Part shown: positions 1 through 8,034 of the stretch, piece after piece | How positions within the stretch are numbered: the stretch's first letter is position 1 | Layout: each line of letters opens with the position of its first letter | Assembly: GCA_902760845.1 (NCBI GenBank) | Contig: CACWHX010000013.1 | Span: 1 to 61,483 of the forward strand | Length of the DNA: 61,483 nucleotides | Reading direction: 5' to 3' | Source: Oscillospiraceae bacterium | GTDB taxonomy: Bacteria > Bacillota > Clostridia > Oscillospirales > Oscillospiraceae | Translations under genes and position numbers: made by a program | Notes under the pieces: generated by a model | Databases searched by the model: none | What the model saw: the letters and a program-made list of their open reading frames with translations, nothing else | Told to the model about the DNA's origin: nothing

Positions 1-1
1 G

Positions 2-403
2 ACGAAGGACCTGCCGGTGGGCAACTACACCGTGCACCAGGTCTCCGGCTGGGAGGGCTCGGAGCTGATCGCAGATTTCACGGTCGAGATCAGCGAAAAT
101 GACCAGACCTACAGTCGCGTCCCACCCGGGGCGCGAAGATTGAAAAGTTACAGTGAAGAATTTGAGGAAGTTTACGATTTCATCGCACCCCGCACGCGGC
201 TCGGCGGGCGAAGTTTGACGTGTTGCCTGATGGGTGATATACTGATATCTGTCGCATCCGCATGGGATGCGGGGATTGAAAAAAGTAAAGGAGAAATCAC
301 GTCAAGGGCTTTCGGCGGCCACGCCTCTGCCTGGGGCGTGGGGGGGCGAAATGGGCTGATTCGTGCGGTAGGGCTGACTTTTCTGGCATCATGCGCCGCG
401 TGA
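2..403 (+). CDS. Partial Cna_B/SpaA-like surface protein fragment (5' end outside window)
   Basis: The frame is open from the window edge. Residues encoded by about 2-113 (TKDLPVGNYTVHQVSGWEG... through FTVEISENDQTY) resemble the last strands of a Cna_B-type isopeptide domain of Gram-positive surface proteins. From 114 onward the frame crosses CRISPR-like repeat units and no longer looks like protein, so the real gene is probably truncated near 113 and the rest of the frame is accidental. There is no LPXTG sorting signal. The family assignment rests on about 37 residues only. Confidence 0.3.
   Translation, partial: TKDLPVGNYTVHQVSGWEGSELIADFTVEISENDQTYSRVPPGARRLKSYSEEFEEVYDFIAPRTRLGGRSLTCCLMGDILISVASAWDAGIEKSKGEITSRAFGGHASAWGVGGRNGLIRAVGLTFLASCAA
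114..351 (+). CRISPR. Decayed type I-C-like CRISPR remnant (about four repeat units)
   Basis: Units start at 114, 182, 251 and about 320, a regular period of 68-69 nt: a 31-32 nt repeat plus a 36-38 nt spacer. Units 1 and 3 begin GTCGC and end GATTGAAA, as type I-C repeats do. Unit 2 begins ATCGCACCCCGCACG. Unit 4 is the most degraded. Each unit keeps a short stem with different sequence (GCGTCCC/GGGGCGC in unit 1, GCATCC/GGATGC in unit 3, CACGCC/GGCGTG in unit 4). No cas gene lies in the window. The repeats are far from identical, so this is a remnant or an array-like relic, not a working array. Confidence 0.5.
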
Positions 404-450
404 TTCGCCGCGCGCCTGCAGCAAGCTCCCCGGCGACTTTCGCCGCGCTT

Positions 451-477
451 AGGCCCGGTCTATGCGACCGGGCCTTG
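451..477. terminator. Hairpin downstream of the histidine kinase gene
   Basis: GGCCCGGTC (452-460) and GACCGGGCC (466-474) form a 9-bp stem with a 5-nt loop just beyond the stop codon of the kinase gene. There is no strong T-run on either strand. Confidence 0.5.
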
Positions 478-484
478 CTGTGCG

Positions 485-1804
485 CTATGAGGATTCGATG
501 ACGGGCAGAATGCACTCGGCGACGAACGTGCCGCCGTCCGCGCGGGTGTGAAACTCGCCGCCCAGCAGCTTTAAAATCGCGTCGCAGGTGCGCAGACCGA
601 TGTGGTTGCTCTCCACCGCGCCGGCGCGCGGCTTCTGCGTGCGGTTGGAGATGCAGATGTGCAGCCGCCCGGCCTCCAGCGTCGCGAGAAACACGATGCG
701 CGCGTTCGGATCGGCATACTTCTCCAGATTGGATTCCAGATTATCCACCACGCGCTTGAGCATGTTGACATCCGTGCAGATCTGACAGGGCGTGCGCAGC
801 GGGATGGTGTGCACGGGAAAGCCCCGGCCGCGCAGCTCGGCCGCGTACTCGCTGAGCAGCTGCTCCAGCAGAATCTGCGCGTCGTAGGTATCCATATGCA
901 GCGTGGGCTTGTCCTGCCCGAAAACCAGAAAATAGCGGAACAACTCGCCGGTGAGATCCCGGATGCGGTACGCCTTGTCCAGACTGGAGAGGACATACTG
1001 CCGCGACGGGTCCGGCAGCGGCTCCATCTCCAGCAGCTCCAGATATCCGATGAGCGAGGTGAGCGGATTTCGAATGTCATGCGACAGCGCGGTGACGAGG
1101 TCGCTGTTGGCCTGCAGCGCCGTCTGCTCGCTGCGAGCGCGCTCGGCGATGGCGCTGCGCATGCGGTCCACGTCCTGGGCCAGTCGGGAGAGCTCGTCGC
1201 GACTGTCCGTGGCGATGGGGCGCTGGAGCGTGCCGCTGCTCACGGCGTTCACATCCGCCGAGAGGCGGACGATCCGCTTTGTGGTGTGCGCGGCGAAGAG
1301 CAGCAAGATCACGAGAAGCACGAGAAACGACAGCGCCAGCACGGCAATCGCGAGCGTGTTGAAAATCGCCTGCTCCGAATCGTCGCAGATCGCGACCTGA
1401 TGCAGCCCGTCTTTGAACGCGAGCGGAAACAGCGTATAGTACCAGCGGGCGAGGTCCTCCGGCGTCGGAACATTCTCCTCCAGCGAATCGGTGCCCCACC
1501 AGCCGGCCTCGTAGGGCTGCCCGGTCTGGTAGACGATGACGCTGACATCGTGCGTTTCGTTTACCCATGTCTCTATGGCGGAAATGTCGCCGGAGGCGAC
1601 GTCGTTTTCCGTGACGTACTGCTGCAGCTGCTCAAAAAGTGCCCGATTGCGCGCGGCGACGGCCTCGTCGCGCATATACCAGCGATCCACCGCCCAGCCG
1701 GACAGCGCGTTCCCGCCGAAATAGACCAGCAGCGCTGCGACCACGGCGATCACCAGAACGGCGATCATCTGCGCGTTGAGGGAGGTCAGCCGCCGCCTAG
1801 TCAA
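485..1804 (-). CDS. Membrane sensor histidine kinase
   Basis: This 439-residue protein is the sensor half of a two-component system with the next gene. One membrane segment lies near residues 13-33 and a second near 147-170, enclosing an extracytoplasmic sensor domain. A HAMP-like linker follows, then the dimerisation helix with the phospho-acceptor histidine in ALSHDIRNPLTS and a C-terminal ATPase domain. The ATPase N box reads NLESNLEKYA instead of the usual N-x-x-x-N-A pattern, so it is somewhat divergent. The start is TTG at 1804, overlapping the end of the response regulator gene. ATG at 1768 is an alternative that would begin in the first membrane helix. The ligand is not evident. Confidence 0.85.
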   Translation of the reverse strand: MTRRRLTSLNAQMIAVLVIAVVAALLVYFGGNALSGWAVDRWYMRDEAVAARNRALFEQLQQYVTENDVASGDISAIETWVNETHDVSVIVYQTGQPYEAGWWGTDSLEENVPTPEDLARWYYTLFPLAFKDGLHQVAICDDSEQAIFNTLAIAVLALSFLVLLVILLLFAAHTTKRIVRLSADVNAVSSGTLQRPIATDSRDELSRLAQDVDRMRSAIAERARSEQTALQANSDLVTALSHDIRNPLTSLIGYLELLEMEPLPDPSRQYVLSSLDKAYRIRDLTGELFRYFLVFGQDKPTLHMDTYDAQILLEQLLSEYAAELRGRGFPVHTIPLRTPCQICTDVNMLKRVVDNLESNLEKYADPNARIVFLATLEAGRLHICISNRTQKPRAGAVESNHIGLRTCDAILKLLGGEFHTRADGGTFVAECILPVIESS

Positions 1805-2489
1805 CCTGATACCCCTTTCCCCAAATGGTGCGGATCAGCGTGGGATTTGCGGGGTCGTCCTCCAGCTTTTTGCGCAGCTTCAGCACGTGCACCATGACGG
1901 TGTTTGCCGAGGAGGGCATGAACTTTTCGTGCCAGACGTTTTCATAGAGCGTGCGCGTGGAGACCGCGCGGCCGCGGTTCTCGATGAGATATTGCAGCAG
2001 CTCAAATTCGGTTTTTGTCATGTCCACGGGTATGCCGTTCTTGCTCACTGTGCCGTGCTCGCGGCTGATCTCCAGCGTGTCGATCACCGTGGGGCTGTCG
2101 CCCTTGCCCTTGTAAACGCGATAACGGCGCAGGAGCGATTCCACGCGCAGAAACAGCTCGTGGTTGGAAAAGGGCTTGACCAGATAATCGTCGCCGCCGC
2201 TCGTGAAGGCGTCGGTTTTGTCGGCGTCCTGTGCCTTTGCCGTTAAAAACAGGACCGGCGCGGCGGAGAGCTTGCGAATTTCGCCGCAGGCGTCCACGCC
2301 GTTCAGATCGGGCATCATAATGTCCAGAATGATGAGATCAAAGTCCGACCGGGCGCGCACGCGGTCCACGGCGGCGCGGCCGTTCTCGGCCTCCTCCACG
2401 GTGTAGCCGCGGGAGGACAGCAGAATGTGAAGAATGTTGCGGATGTCCGGCTCGTCGTCCACGACGAGGATGCGGATGGGAGAATCCAT
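1797..2489 (-). CDS. OmpR-family response regulator
   Basis: This 230-residue regulator has a receiver domain (ILVVDDEPD near residue 5, phospho-acceptor Asp in LIILDIMMPDL, and the conserved KPF lysine) and a C-terminal winged-helix DNA-binding domain ending in RTIWGKGYQVD. It precedes and overlaps the kinase gene by 8 nt, so the two are co-translated. ATG at 2489 is chosen because AAGGAAGG lies just upstream. A frame extension to 2522 has no such site. Target genes are unknown. The adjacent lactate/Etf operon is separated by a hairpin and is not obviously a target. Confidence 0.92.
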   Translation of the reverse strand: MDSPIRILVVDDEPDIRNILHILLSSRGYTVEEAENGRAAVDRVRARSDFDLIILDIMMPDLNGVDACGEIRKLSAAPVLFLTAKAQDADKTDAFTSGGDDYLVKPFSNHELFLRVESLLRRYRVYKGKGDSPTVIDTLEISREHGTVSKNGIPVDMTKTEFELLQYLIENRGRAVSTRTLYENVWHEKFMPSSANTVMVHVLKLRKKLEDDPANPTLIRTIWGKGYQVD

Positions 2490-2600
2490 AAAAAAGCACC
2501 TTCCTTGTGCTGATTTTATCACAGTTTGCGCCCGGCGCGCACGACTGCGGCGGCACTTTAAGAATTGTTAAGAATCGTCTTGCGGACAGCATAGCACAAA

Positions 2601-2633
2601 ATTACCCGGAGCGCAATTTGCGCTCCGGGTAAT
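2601..2633. terminator. Perfect 15-bp hairpin between response regulator and etfA
   Basis: ATTACCCGGAGCGCA and its exact complement flank a 3-nt loop. It is followed at once by the CTGTCGAAAAA hairpin of the dispersed repeat. It lies just past the end of the leftward etf operon and just before the response regulator gene. Confidence 0.6.
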
Positions 2634-2634
2634 G

Positions 2635-2701
2635 AGCCTGTCGAAAAATACGTTTTTCGACAGGAAGGGATTGCGCTGCGGGTGCTGCTGCGGGGAATCT
2701 C
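2635..2701. repeat. Vestigial copy of the GCCTGTC structured element
   Basis: GCCTGTCGAAAAA-tac-TTTTTCGACAGG (about 2636-2663) is the terminal hairpin of the dispersed element. TTGCGCTGC follows, matching the element read backwards. TCCTATCGCG at 2699-2708 matches another part of the element and contains the stop codon of etfA. It is heavily deleted compared with the full copies near 8.7, 43.4 and 57.0 kb. Confidence 0.5.
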
Positions 2702-3703
2702 CTATCGCGCCTTCAGCGCGGCGAGCATCGCGTCGCAGACCTCGTCCATGTCGCCGACGATGCCGTAATCGACCGCGCCGAAAATCGGCGCTTCGGGGTC
2801 GGTATTCACCGCGATGGAAAGGCCCGAGCCGGCAAAGCCCGCGGTGTGGTTGATTGCGCCGGAGATGCCGAAGCCGATATAGAGCTTCGGCTTTACCATC
2901 ACGCCGGACTGCCCGATCTGCAGCTTGAACGGCAGGATGCCGCGATCAAACAGCGGGCGGGTGCAGGCGATTTTGCCGCCGAGCAGCGCGGCCAGCTCCC
3001 GGTATTTCGGCAGCTTATCCGGACCGGACAGGCCGTTGCCGAGGCAGACGATGACGTCCGTGTTCGCGAGATCGAGATCGGCGTCGGCGTCGTCCGGTAC
3101 AAACCCCAGCAGCTTGGTGCGGATATCCGCGACGGGGAAATCCACCGTCTCATGGAGGACCTCGACGGCGGGCTTTTCACCGGTCGGCTCATAGCGGAAC
3201 GTGCCCGGGCGGATGGTGCCGACCTGCGGACGCAGCACCGGCACGGTGATGACGGCCATCATCTTGCCGCCGACGGCGGGCTCGATGAACTCAATATCGC
3301 CGCTCTCCGGATTATAGACCAGCTCGGTCGCGTCGCTGGTGCAGCCGGTATTCAGCCGCGCGGCGAAGCGGGGGGCGAAGTCGCGCCCGTTGATCGTGCC
3401 GCCGACGAACACGGCGGAGGGGTTGTATTTCCGGCAGAGCACGGTGAAGAGATTCGAGTAGGCGTCGTTGCTGTAGGCTTCATATCCGGTGCCGGAGACG
3501 ACGAGCAGCTGGTCGATGCCGCAGGCGCGAATCTTCGCCAGCTCCTCCTCTGGCAGCCCCTCGACCAGCACGGCGACGAGCTTGTCGCCCGTGACATCGC
3601 AGAGCTTGCGCACCTCGCAGCAGAGCTCCAGCCCCACGGGATGCGCCCGTTTGCCGTCGTGCTCAATGTAGACCCACATGTTTTTGTATGCGCTTTTTTC
3701 CAT
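2702..3703 (-). CDS. etfA: Electron transfer flavoprotein, alpha subunit
   Basis: EtfA is 333 residues. It has an N-terminal adenine-nucleotide-binding-like domain and a C-terminal FAD domain with the signature GQSGVMVKP and GISGAINHTAG near residues 260-290. With EtfB it forms a heterodimer that passes electrons to or from the FAD dehydrogenase encoded first in the operon. The N-terminal [4Fe-4S] ferredoxin extension seen in some electron-confurcating lactate systems is absent: the protein starts directly in the Etf fold. The start at 3703 has AAGGAGG nearby. The final codons and stop (GCGCGATAG) lie at the edge of a repeat remnant. Confidence 0.95.
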   Translation of the reverse strand: MEKSAYKNMWVYIEHDGKRAHPVGLELCCEVRKLCDVTGDKLVAVLVEGLPEEELAKIRACGIDQLLVVSGTGYEAYSNDAYSNLFTVLCRKYNPSAVFVGGTINGRDFAPRFAARLNTGCTSDATELVYNPESGDIEFIEPAVGGKMMAVITVPVLRPQVGTIRPGTFRYEPTGEKPAVEVLHETVDFPVADIRTKLLGFVPDDADADLDLANTDVIVCLGNGLSGPDKLPKYRELAALLGGKIACTRPLFDRGILPFKLQIGQSGVMVKPKLYIGFGISGAINHTAGFAGSGLSIAVNTDPEAPIFGAVDYGIVGDMDEVCDAMLAALKAR

Positions 3704-3715
3704 GACGGCGCCTCC

Positions 3716-4516
3716 TTAAATCAAACCGGTTTCCGCGAGGATCTCGACGATCTTCGCGCCGTTGCGCTCCGCGCTGCCCTCGTCGATCATGACGCCGGAC
3801 TCGCCCCGCTCGGGGGGATAGGTGCGCGGCACGATGGTGCCGGAGCCGACGGCGCCGATCCGGCTCGGGTCGAGCCCCGGAATCGTGGACGCCGTGCGCG
3901 TGACGATCTCGGCAAAGCGCGCGGCCTTTTTGCCCTTGAAATTCGGGATGCGCGGCTGGTAATTCGTTTTTTCGATGGTGAAGAGGCAGGGGATCCTGGC
4001 CTGCACGGTCTCGATGCCGGTCTCCATTTCGCGCTCGGTCACGAGCGTGTCGGCCGCCTCGTCGATCTCCAGAATGCGCGACGCGGAGGTGACGAGCGCG
4101 CTGCCGAAGCGCTCGGCCAGCTGGGCGCCCATCTGCCCGGTCGCGCCGTCGAGCGTCTCCTTGCCGCAGAAGATGAGATCGTACGGCCCAAATTCCTCCG
4201 CCGCCTTCGCGACGACATAGCTGGTGGCGAGCGTGTCCGCGTCCTTGAAGGCGCGGTCCGTAATGAGCACGGCCCGGTCCGCGCCGACGCTCAAACACTC
4301 GCGCAGCACGGCCTCCGCCGCCGGCGGGCCCATGGTGATGGCGGTGATCGTCGCGCCGTACTGCTCCTTGACGCGCACGGCGGCCTCCATGGCGTTGCCG
4401 TCGAGCGGGTTCAGGATGGCGGGCACGCCTTCGCGGATGAGAGAACCCGTGACCGGGTCCATTTTGACAAGGTCCACGTCCGGGACCTGCTTGACACAAA
4501 CGAGAATGTTCAGCAT
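3716..4516 (-). CDS. etfB: Electron transfer flavoprotein, beta subunit
   Basis: EtfB is 266 residues and begins MLNILVCVKQVPD, as the family does. The nucleotide-binding region MGPPAAEAVLRECLSVGAD and C-terminal signature region are present. ATG at 4516 is preceded by AAGGAGGGAG. A longer open frame to 4708 overlaps the upstream gene and is not needed. It lies 12 nt before etfA and 14 nt after the dehydrogenase gene, in the order dehydrogenase-etfB-etfA on the minus strand. Confidence 0.95.
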   Translation of the reverse strand: MLNILVCVKQVPDVDLVKMDPVTGSLIREGVPAILNPLDGNAMEAAVRVKEQYGATITAITMGPPAAEAVLRECLSVGADRAVLITDRAFKDADTLATSYVVAKAAEEFGPYDLIFCGKETLDGATGQMGAQLAERFGSALVTSASRILEIDEAADTLVTEREMETGIETVQARIPCLFTIEKTNYQPRIPNFKGKKAARFAEIVTRTASTIPGLDPSRIGAVGSGTIVPRTYPPERGESGVMIDEGSAERNGAKIVEILAETGLI

Positions 4517-4530
4517 GGCAGCTCCCTCCT

Positions 4531-5949
4531 TCACGATACGACCTTGCCGGGATTGAGGATGCCGTTCGGATCGAACACGGCCTTGATGGCCTGCATCATG
4601 CGCAGCGGCACCTCGCCGACGGATTCTTCCAGATATTCCTTCTTCGCGTGGCCGATGCCGTGCTCGCCGGAGAGCTGGCCGCCGATGCGCGCGCACTCGG
4701 TGTAGCACCGCTGCATCAGGAGCTTGTTCCGCCGCCAGAACTCGTCAAACTCCAGATCGTTCGAGCAGGCATAGATGTGGAGATTGCCGTCGCCCGCGTG
4801 GCCGAAGTTGCGCACCGTGAGGCCGTATTCCTCGCCCACGTCGTGCACGAACATCAGGTAGGACGCGATTTTGTCCACGGGGACGACAACGTCCAGCTCG
4901 TCCATGTACTTCGTGTCGGACTCAATGGCCGTGAGGAACGCGCTGCGGGCCGTCCAGACCTCCTTTTTCAGCGTCGGGGTATCGACGACGAGCGTGTCAA
5001 TCGCGCCGCAGGTCTGGCCCAGCGCGTCGAGCTTTTCCATCTTCTCATACAATTCGTCCTCCGTCTCGCCCACGAAGGTGACGAGAATGGAAGCGCCCAC
5101 GTCTTTTTTGTTCACGACCGTCGGGAAGATTTTTTTGCCGCTGAACGAGGACGAGGACTCCACAATGTCCGCGCCCATGAACTCGATGGACTGCGGGTCG
5201 AGATTCGCCATCTTGATTTTCGGCACGGTGGCGATGCAGGTCTCCATGTCGAAAAACGGCAGGAGGACCGAGACGTTCATGCCGGGCTGGGGGACGAGCT
5301 TGAGCGTCATCTCCGTGATGATGCCGAGCGTGCCCTCGGAGCCGACCATCAGGTGCAGCAGGCTGTAGCCGGTGCTGGTCTTGCAGACGGTCTTGCCGAG
5401 GTGCATCACCTCGCCGCTTGCGAGCACGACCGTGAGCGCGAGGACATAGTCCCGCGTGACGCCGTATTTGACCGCGCGCATCCCGCCCGCGTTCGTCGCC
5501 ACATTACCGCCGACGGTGGAGGTCTTGGAGCCGGGGTCGGGCGGATACATGAGACCGTGCGCCTCCGCGTCCGCCGCGAGATCCTGCAGCAGCACGCCGG
5601 GCTGCACATGCACGGCCATATTGTCAAGGTCGTAGCCGAGGATCTTGTTCATCCGCTCTGTGCACACGACGACGCCGCCGTGCAGCGGCACGCACGCGCC
5701 CGTGAGACTCGTGCCCGCGCCGCGGGGCGTCACGGGGATGCGGTTGTCGTTGCAGATCTTCAAAATCGCCGAGACCTCTTCCGTGCTCTCCACCTCGCAC
5801 ACGCACTCCGGCATGTGCTTGCCGTAGATCGGCATTTCGTCATGGGTGTAGTCCTCGCGGACGCGGTCGCCCATGTAGAAACGCCGCTCGCCGACGACCG
5901 CCGCGAGCTGCGCGGCGATTTCCGGCGAGACCGAGTTGAATTCTTTCAT
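4531..5949 (-). CDS. FAD-linked 2-hydroxyacid (lactate-type) dehydrogenase, GlcD family
   Basis: This 472-residue flavoprotein has the PCMH-type FAD-binding half (PRGAGTSLTG near residue 66 and the following glycine-rich segment) and a C-terminal FAD oxidase domain with LSGEHGIGHAK. Family members oxidise D-lactate, glycolate or 2-hydroxyglutarate. The neighbouring etfBA genes match the lctBCD-type arrangement in which lactate oxidation is coupled to NAD through Etf, so D-lactate is the best guess. ATG at 5949 follows GGAAG. The substrate is inferred, not seen. Confidence 0.88.
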   Translation of the reverse strand: MKEFNSVSPEIAAQLAAVVGERRFYMGDRVREDYTHDEMPIYGKHMPECVCEVESTEEVSAILKICNDNRIPVTPRGAGTSLTGACVPLHGGVVVCTERMNKILGYDLDNMAVHVQPGVLLQDLAADAEAHGLMYPPDPGSKTSTVGGNVATNAGGMRAVKYGVTRDYVLALTVVLASGEVMHLGKTVCKTSTGYSLLHLMVGSEGTLGIITEMTLKLVPQPGMNVSVLLPFFDMETCIATVPKIKMANLDPQSIEFMGADIVESSSSFSGKKIFPTVVNKKDVGASILVTFVGETEDELYEKMEKLDALGQTCGAIDTLVVDTPTLKKEVWTARSAFLTAIESDTKYMDELDVVVPVDKIASYLMFVHDVGEEYGLTVRNFGHAGDGNLHIYACSNDLEFDEFWRRNKLLMQRCYTECARIGGQLSGEHGIGHAKKEYLEESVGEVPLRMMQAIKAVFDPNGILNPGKVVS

Positions 5950-6058
5950 GTTTTCGCGCTTCCTTTCTGTAAACTCTCTCAAAGACGGCCGCGCGGGCCG
6001 CCGGACAATATCATAGCATAATTCCTTCCAAAAAGCCACGGGGATGCGCAGAAATTAC

Positions 6059-6439
6059 CTACTTCTTTTTTTGTGCCTGCCGCATCATCTCGTGCTCCTC
6101 CAGTATGGCGCGGTGCAGCTCCGGGCTGGTCCAGCCGGCGTTCGTCTCCGTCACCATGGCCTTGAGCGCCACGGGCGGGATGCGCGACTGACGAAAGCCG
6201 TTCAGAAAAGCGTCCAGCATGCCGGGGCGAAACGCCGCCATGACAAGCATTTCGTCGGCAAACGGCTCTGCCGGCGTCTCCCCCTCCGGCGCGGATGTCA
6301 TGCCCGCGAGCGCGCCGATGGGCAGGCCGTATTCCTCCGGCTGCACGATGTGGATGCGGATGCCCAGCCGGAGGCACAGCACGCGCAGCTTCGCGAGCTT
6401 CTCCGGCTGAAGATTATACGTCAGAACGAGCGGCTGCAT
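6059..6439 (-). CDS. DUF3783 family protein
   Basis: This 126-residue cytoplasmic protein starts MQPLVLTYNL and carries the compact alpha/beta pattern of DUF3783, with a lysine-rich tail. Function is unknown. Its start lies 3 nt past the stop of the DUF1294 gene to its right, with AAGGAG 12 nt upstream of the ATG. It is therefore the last gene of a unit that begins with the phosphatase-GNAT gene. Confidence 0.7.
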   Translation of the reverse strand: MQPLVLTYNLQPEKLAKLRVLCLRLGIRIHIVQPEEYGLPIGALAGMTSAPEGETPAEPFADEMLVMAAFRPGMLDAFLNGFRQSRIPPVALKAMVTETNAGWTSPELHRAILEEHEMMRQAQKKK

Positions 6440-6442
6440 CGG

Positions 6443-6721
6443 TCACAGCACTCCTTTCCATTTCAATAAGATGTATGCGGCGCCCGCCGCTTCACACAGC
6501 AGGATTGCGGGGAAGCCGACCGTAAACGCGCGATGGCGCGTTTTGTGGCGAAACAGGCCCATACCGAGCAGACCGCCCGCGCTTCCGCCGAGCACGGCGA
6601 GGAGGAACAGCGTCGCCTCCGGGATGCGCCGCGCGCCGGACCGGGCCCTCGCCTTGTCAATGCCCATGGCGGCGAAGGCGAGGAGGTTCACCGCCGCGAG
6701 ATACCAGAGCAGCGCGCGCAT
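6443..6721 (-). CDS. DUF1294 small membrane protein
   Basis: This protein is 92 residues with about three membrane segments (LLWYLAAVNLLAFAAMGIDK, LFLLAVLGGSAGGLLGMGLF and VGFPAILLCEAAGAAYILL), and the GIDK and RHKT motifs typical of DUF1294. The start codon shares one base with the stop of the preceding gene (TGATG), which indicates translational coupling. Function is unknown. Confidence 0.8.
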   Translation of the reverse strand: MRALLWYLAAVNLLAFAAMGIDKARARSGARRIPEATLFLLAVLGGSAGGLLGMGLFRHKTRHRAFTVGFPAILLCEAAGAAYILLKWKGVL

Positions 6722-7866
6722 CAGCAATGGCTCTCGATGGGCTTTTCCATCAGATAGAGCGTGCCGCGCACGCCTTCCGAGCTCCCGACGCGGCGAAAGC
6801 CGTAGTGCTCGTAAAAGCCCAGCGCGTGCGCGTTTTCGGTCGCAACGTGCAGGCGAATGGCGCGGCGGGCGCCGGTCTCGAAAAACCAGATGGCGTGGCC
6901 GAGCAGCTGCACGCCCCAGCCGCGGCTGCGGTATTCCGGCAGCAGATAGAAAAAGCTGATCCAGCCGCAGGCTTCCTCGGAGCAGCGCGCGGGGTCGAGC
7001 TCGATCATGCCGGCGACGCGGTCGCCGCTGAGGACCTTCATGACAGCGTCCGGCGTTTTCGCGTGCTGGCGGGCGCTGCGCAGATAGGGCGCGGCGACGA
7101 AGCCCTCCTCCGACCCGTGCGCGGCGCGCCACGCATCGGCGTAGCAGCGGGTGTAAAACTCGGCGTCCCGCGGAAAGCGCATCGGCTGAAAGCGGAGATT
7201 GCCGAGGTCCTGGTCCGTGCTCTTCCACCAGGTCTGGCGGCCGAAGGTGCTCAGCTCCGGCGGGAGATGGCTGTTGTCGTTATAAAATTCCACCCGCGGC
7301 ACGCCGGTTTCGTAGACGATGCAGGCGACGGCGGTATTGTCCCCGTGCGGGACCTGCGGAATGTCTGCGCTCGCGACGCCGAGCACCGCGCAGAGATAGG
7401 CGCGGATGGCCATGCCGTGGCTCACGACGGCGATGGTCTGCCCCTCGTGCTGCGCGGCGAGCTCGGACAGAACGCGCTGCATCCGCTGCTGCACGGCGGG
7501 GAACGACTCGCAGCCGGGGATCGACCAGCGGTCAGGGTCGTGGTTGAAGAAATACATCTGCTCCGGCGTTTCGTGTTCGGCGTTGCCCCACGGGCGGCCC
7601 TCCCACGCGCCCATGTTGATCTCGCGCAGGCGCGGCGTGACGTGCACCTCCAGATCGTGATAGCGGGTGATGGCGCCGGCCGTCTCGCGCGTGCGCTGCA
7701 GGTCGCTGGAATAGAGCGCGTCGATCGCCGTGCCGCGAAATCGCTCCGCGAGCGCGTCGATCTGGCGCTCGCCGCGCGGGGTGACGCGCCCGTCCCAGTG
7801 CCCCTGAATGCGGCGGTAGAGGTTGCCCTCCGCTTCCGCGTGCCGAATCAGATATATTTTTGTCAT
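6721..7866 (-). CDS. Histidine phosphatase-GNAT acetyltransferase fusion
   Basis: This 381-residue two-domain protein has a phosphoglycerate-mutase-type histidine phosphatase at residues 1-200 (IRHAEAEGN at the start, second histidine in VVSHGMAI). A GNAT domain fills about 235-381 (LLPEYRSRGWGVQLLGHAI acetyl-CoA loop and NAHALGFYEHYGFR). Both catalytic signatures look intact. Substrates are unknown: the fusion suggests dephosphorylation and acetylation of related small molecules. ATG at 7866 follows GGAGGGG. It heads a unit with DUF1294 and DUF3783 genes. Confidence 0.88.
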   Translation of the reverse strand: MTKIYLIRHAEAEGNLYRRIQGHWDGRVTPRGERQIDALAERFRGTAIDALYSSDLQRTRETAGAITRYHDLEVHVTPRLREINMGAWEGRPWGNAEHETPEQMYFFNHDPDRWSIPGCESFPAVQQRMQRVLSELAAQHEGQTIAVVSHGMAIRAYLCAVLGVASADIPQVPHGDNTAVACIVYETGVPRVEFYNDNSHLPPELSTFGRQTWWKSTDQDLGNLRFQPMRFPRDAEFYTRCYADAWRAAHGSEEGFVAAPYLRSARQHAKTPDAVMKVLSGDRVAGMIELDPARCSEEACGWISFFYLLPEYRSRGWGVQLLGHAIWFFETGARRAIRLHVATENAHALGFYEHYGFRRVGSSEGVRGTLYLMEKPIESHC

Positions 7867-7882
7867 GCTGCCCCTCCAAACC

Positions 7883-7911
7883 TTGACCATCCGAAATGGA
7901 TACAGTATAAT
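7883..7911 (+). promoter_or_regulatory. Predicted sigma-A promoter for the purN-like gene
   Basis: TTGACC (7883-7888), a 17-nt spacer and TATAAT (7906-7911) face right, about 120 nt before the purN-like start at 8035. Confidence 0.6.
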
Positions 7912-7936
7912 AAGATGCTGTTGACGGTATGCGGCT

Positions 7937-7965
7937 ATTATACCGTGTTCGCCTGCGATACACAA
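7937..7965 (-). promoter_or_regulatory. Predicted sigma-A promoter for the phosphatase-GNAT unit
   Basis: On the minus strand TTGTGT (7960-7965), a 17-nt spacer and TATAAT (7937-7942) point left toward the start at 7866. It is back to back with the promoter of the purN-like gene. Confidence 0.5.
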
Positions 7966-8034
7966 GAGGCTTGAAGGAAGATGTGAACGGAATCCGCGCA
8001 GCCGGACGGCTGCGGAGAAAGGAGGACTGAGACG

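Noticed and set aside
2846..4705. 619-codon plus-strand open frame opposite etfA and etfB
   Set aside because: Antisense shadow; the etf genes are unmistakable.
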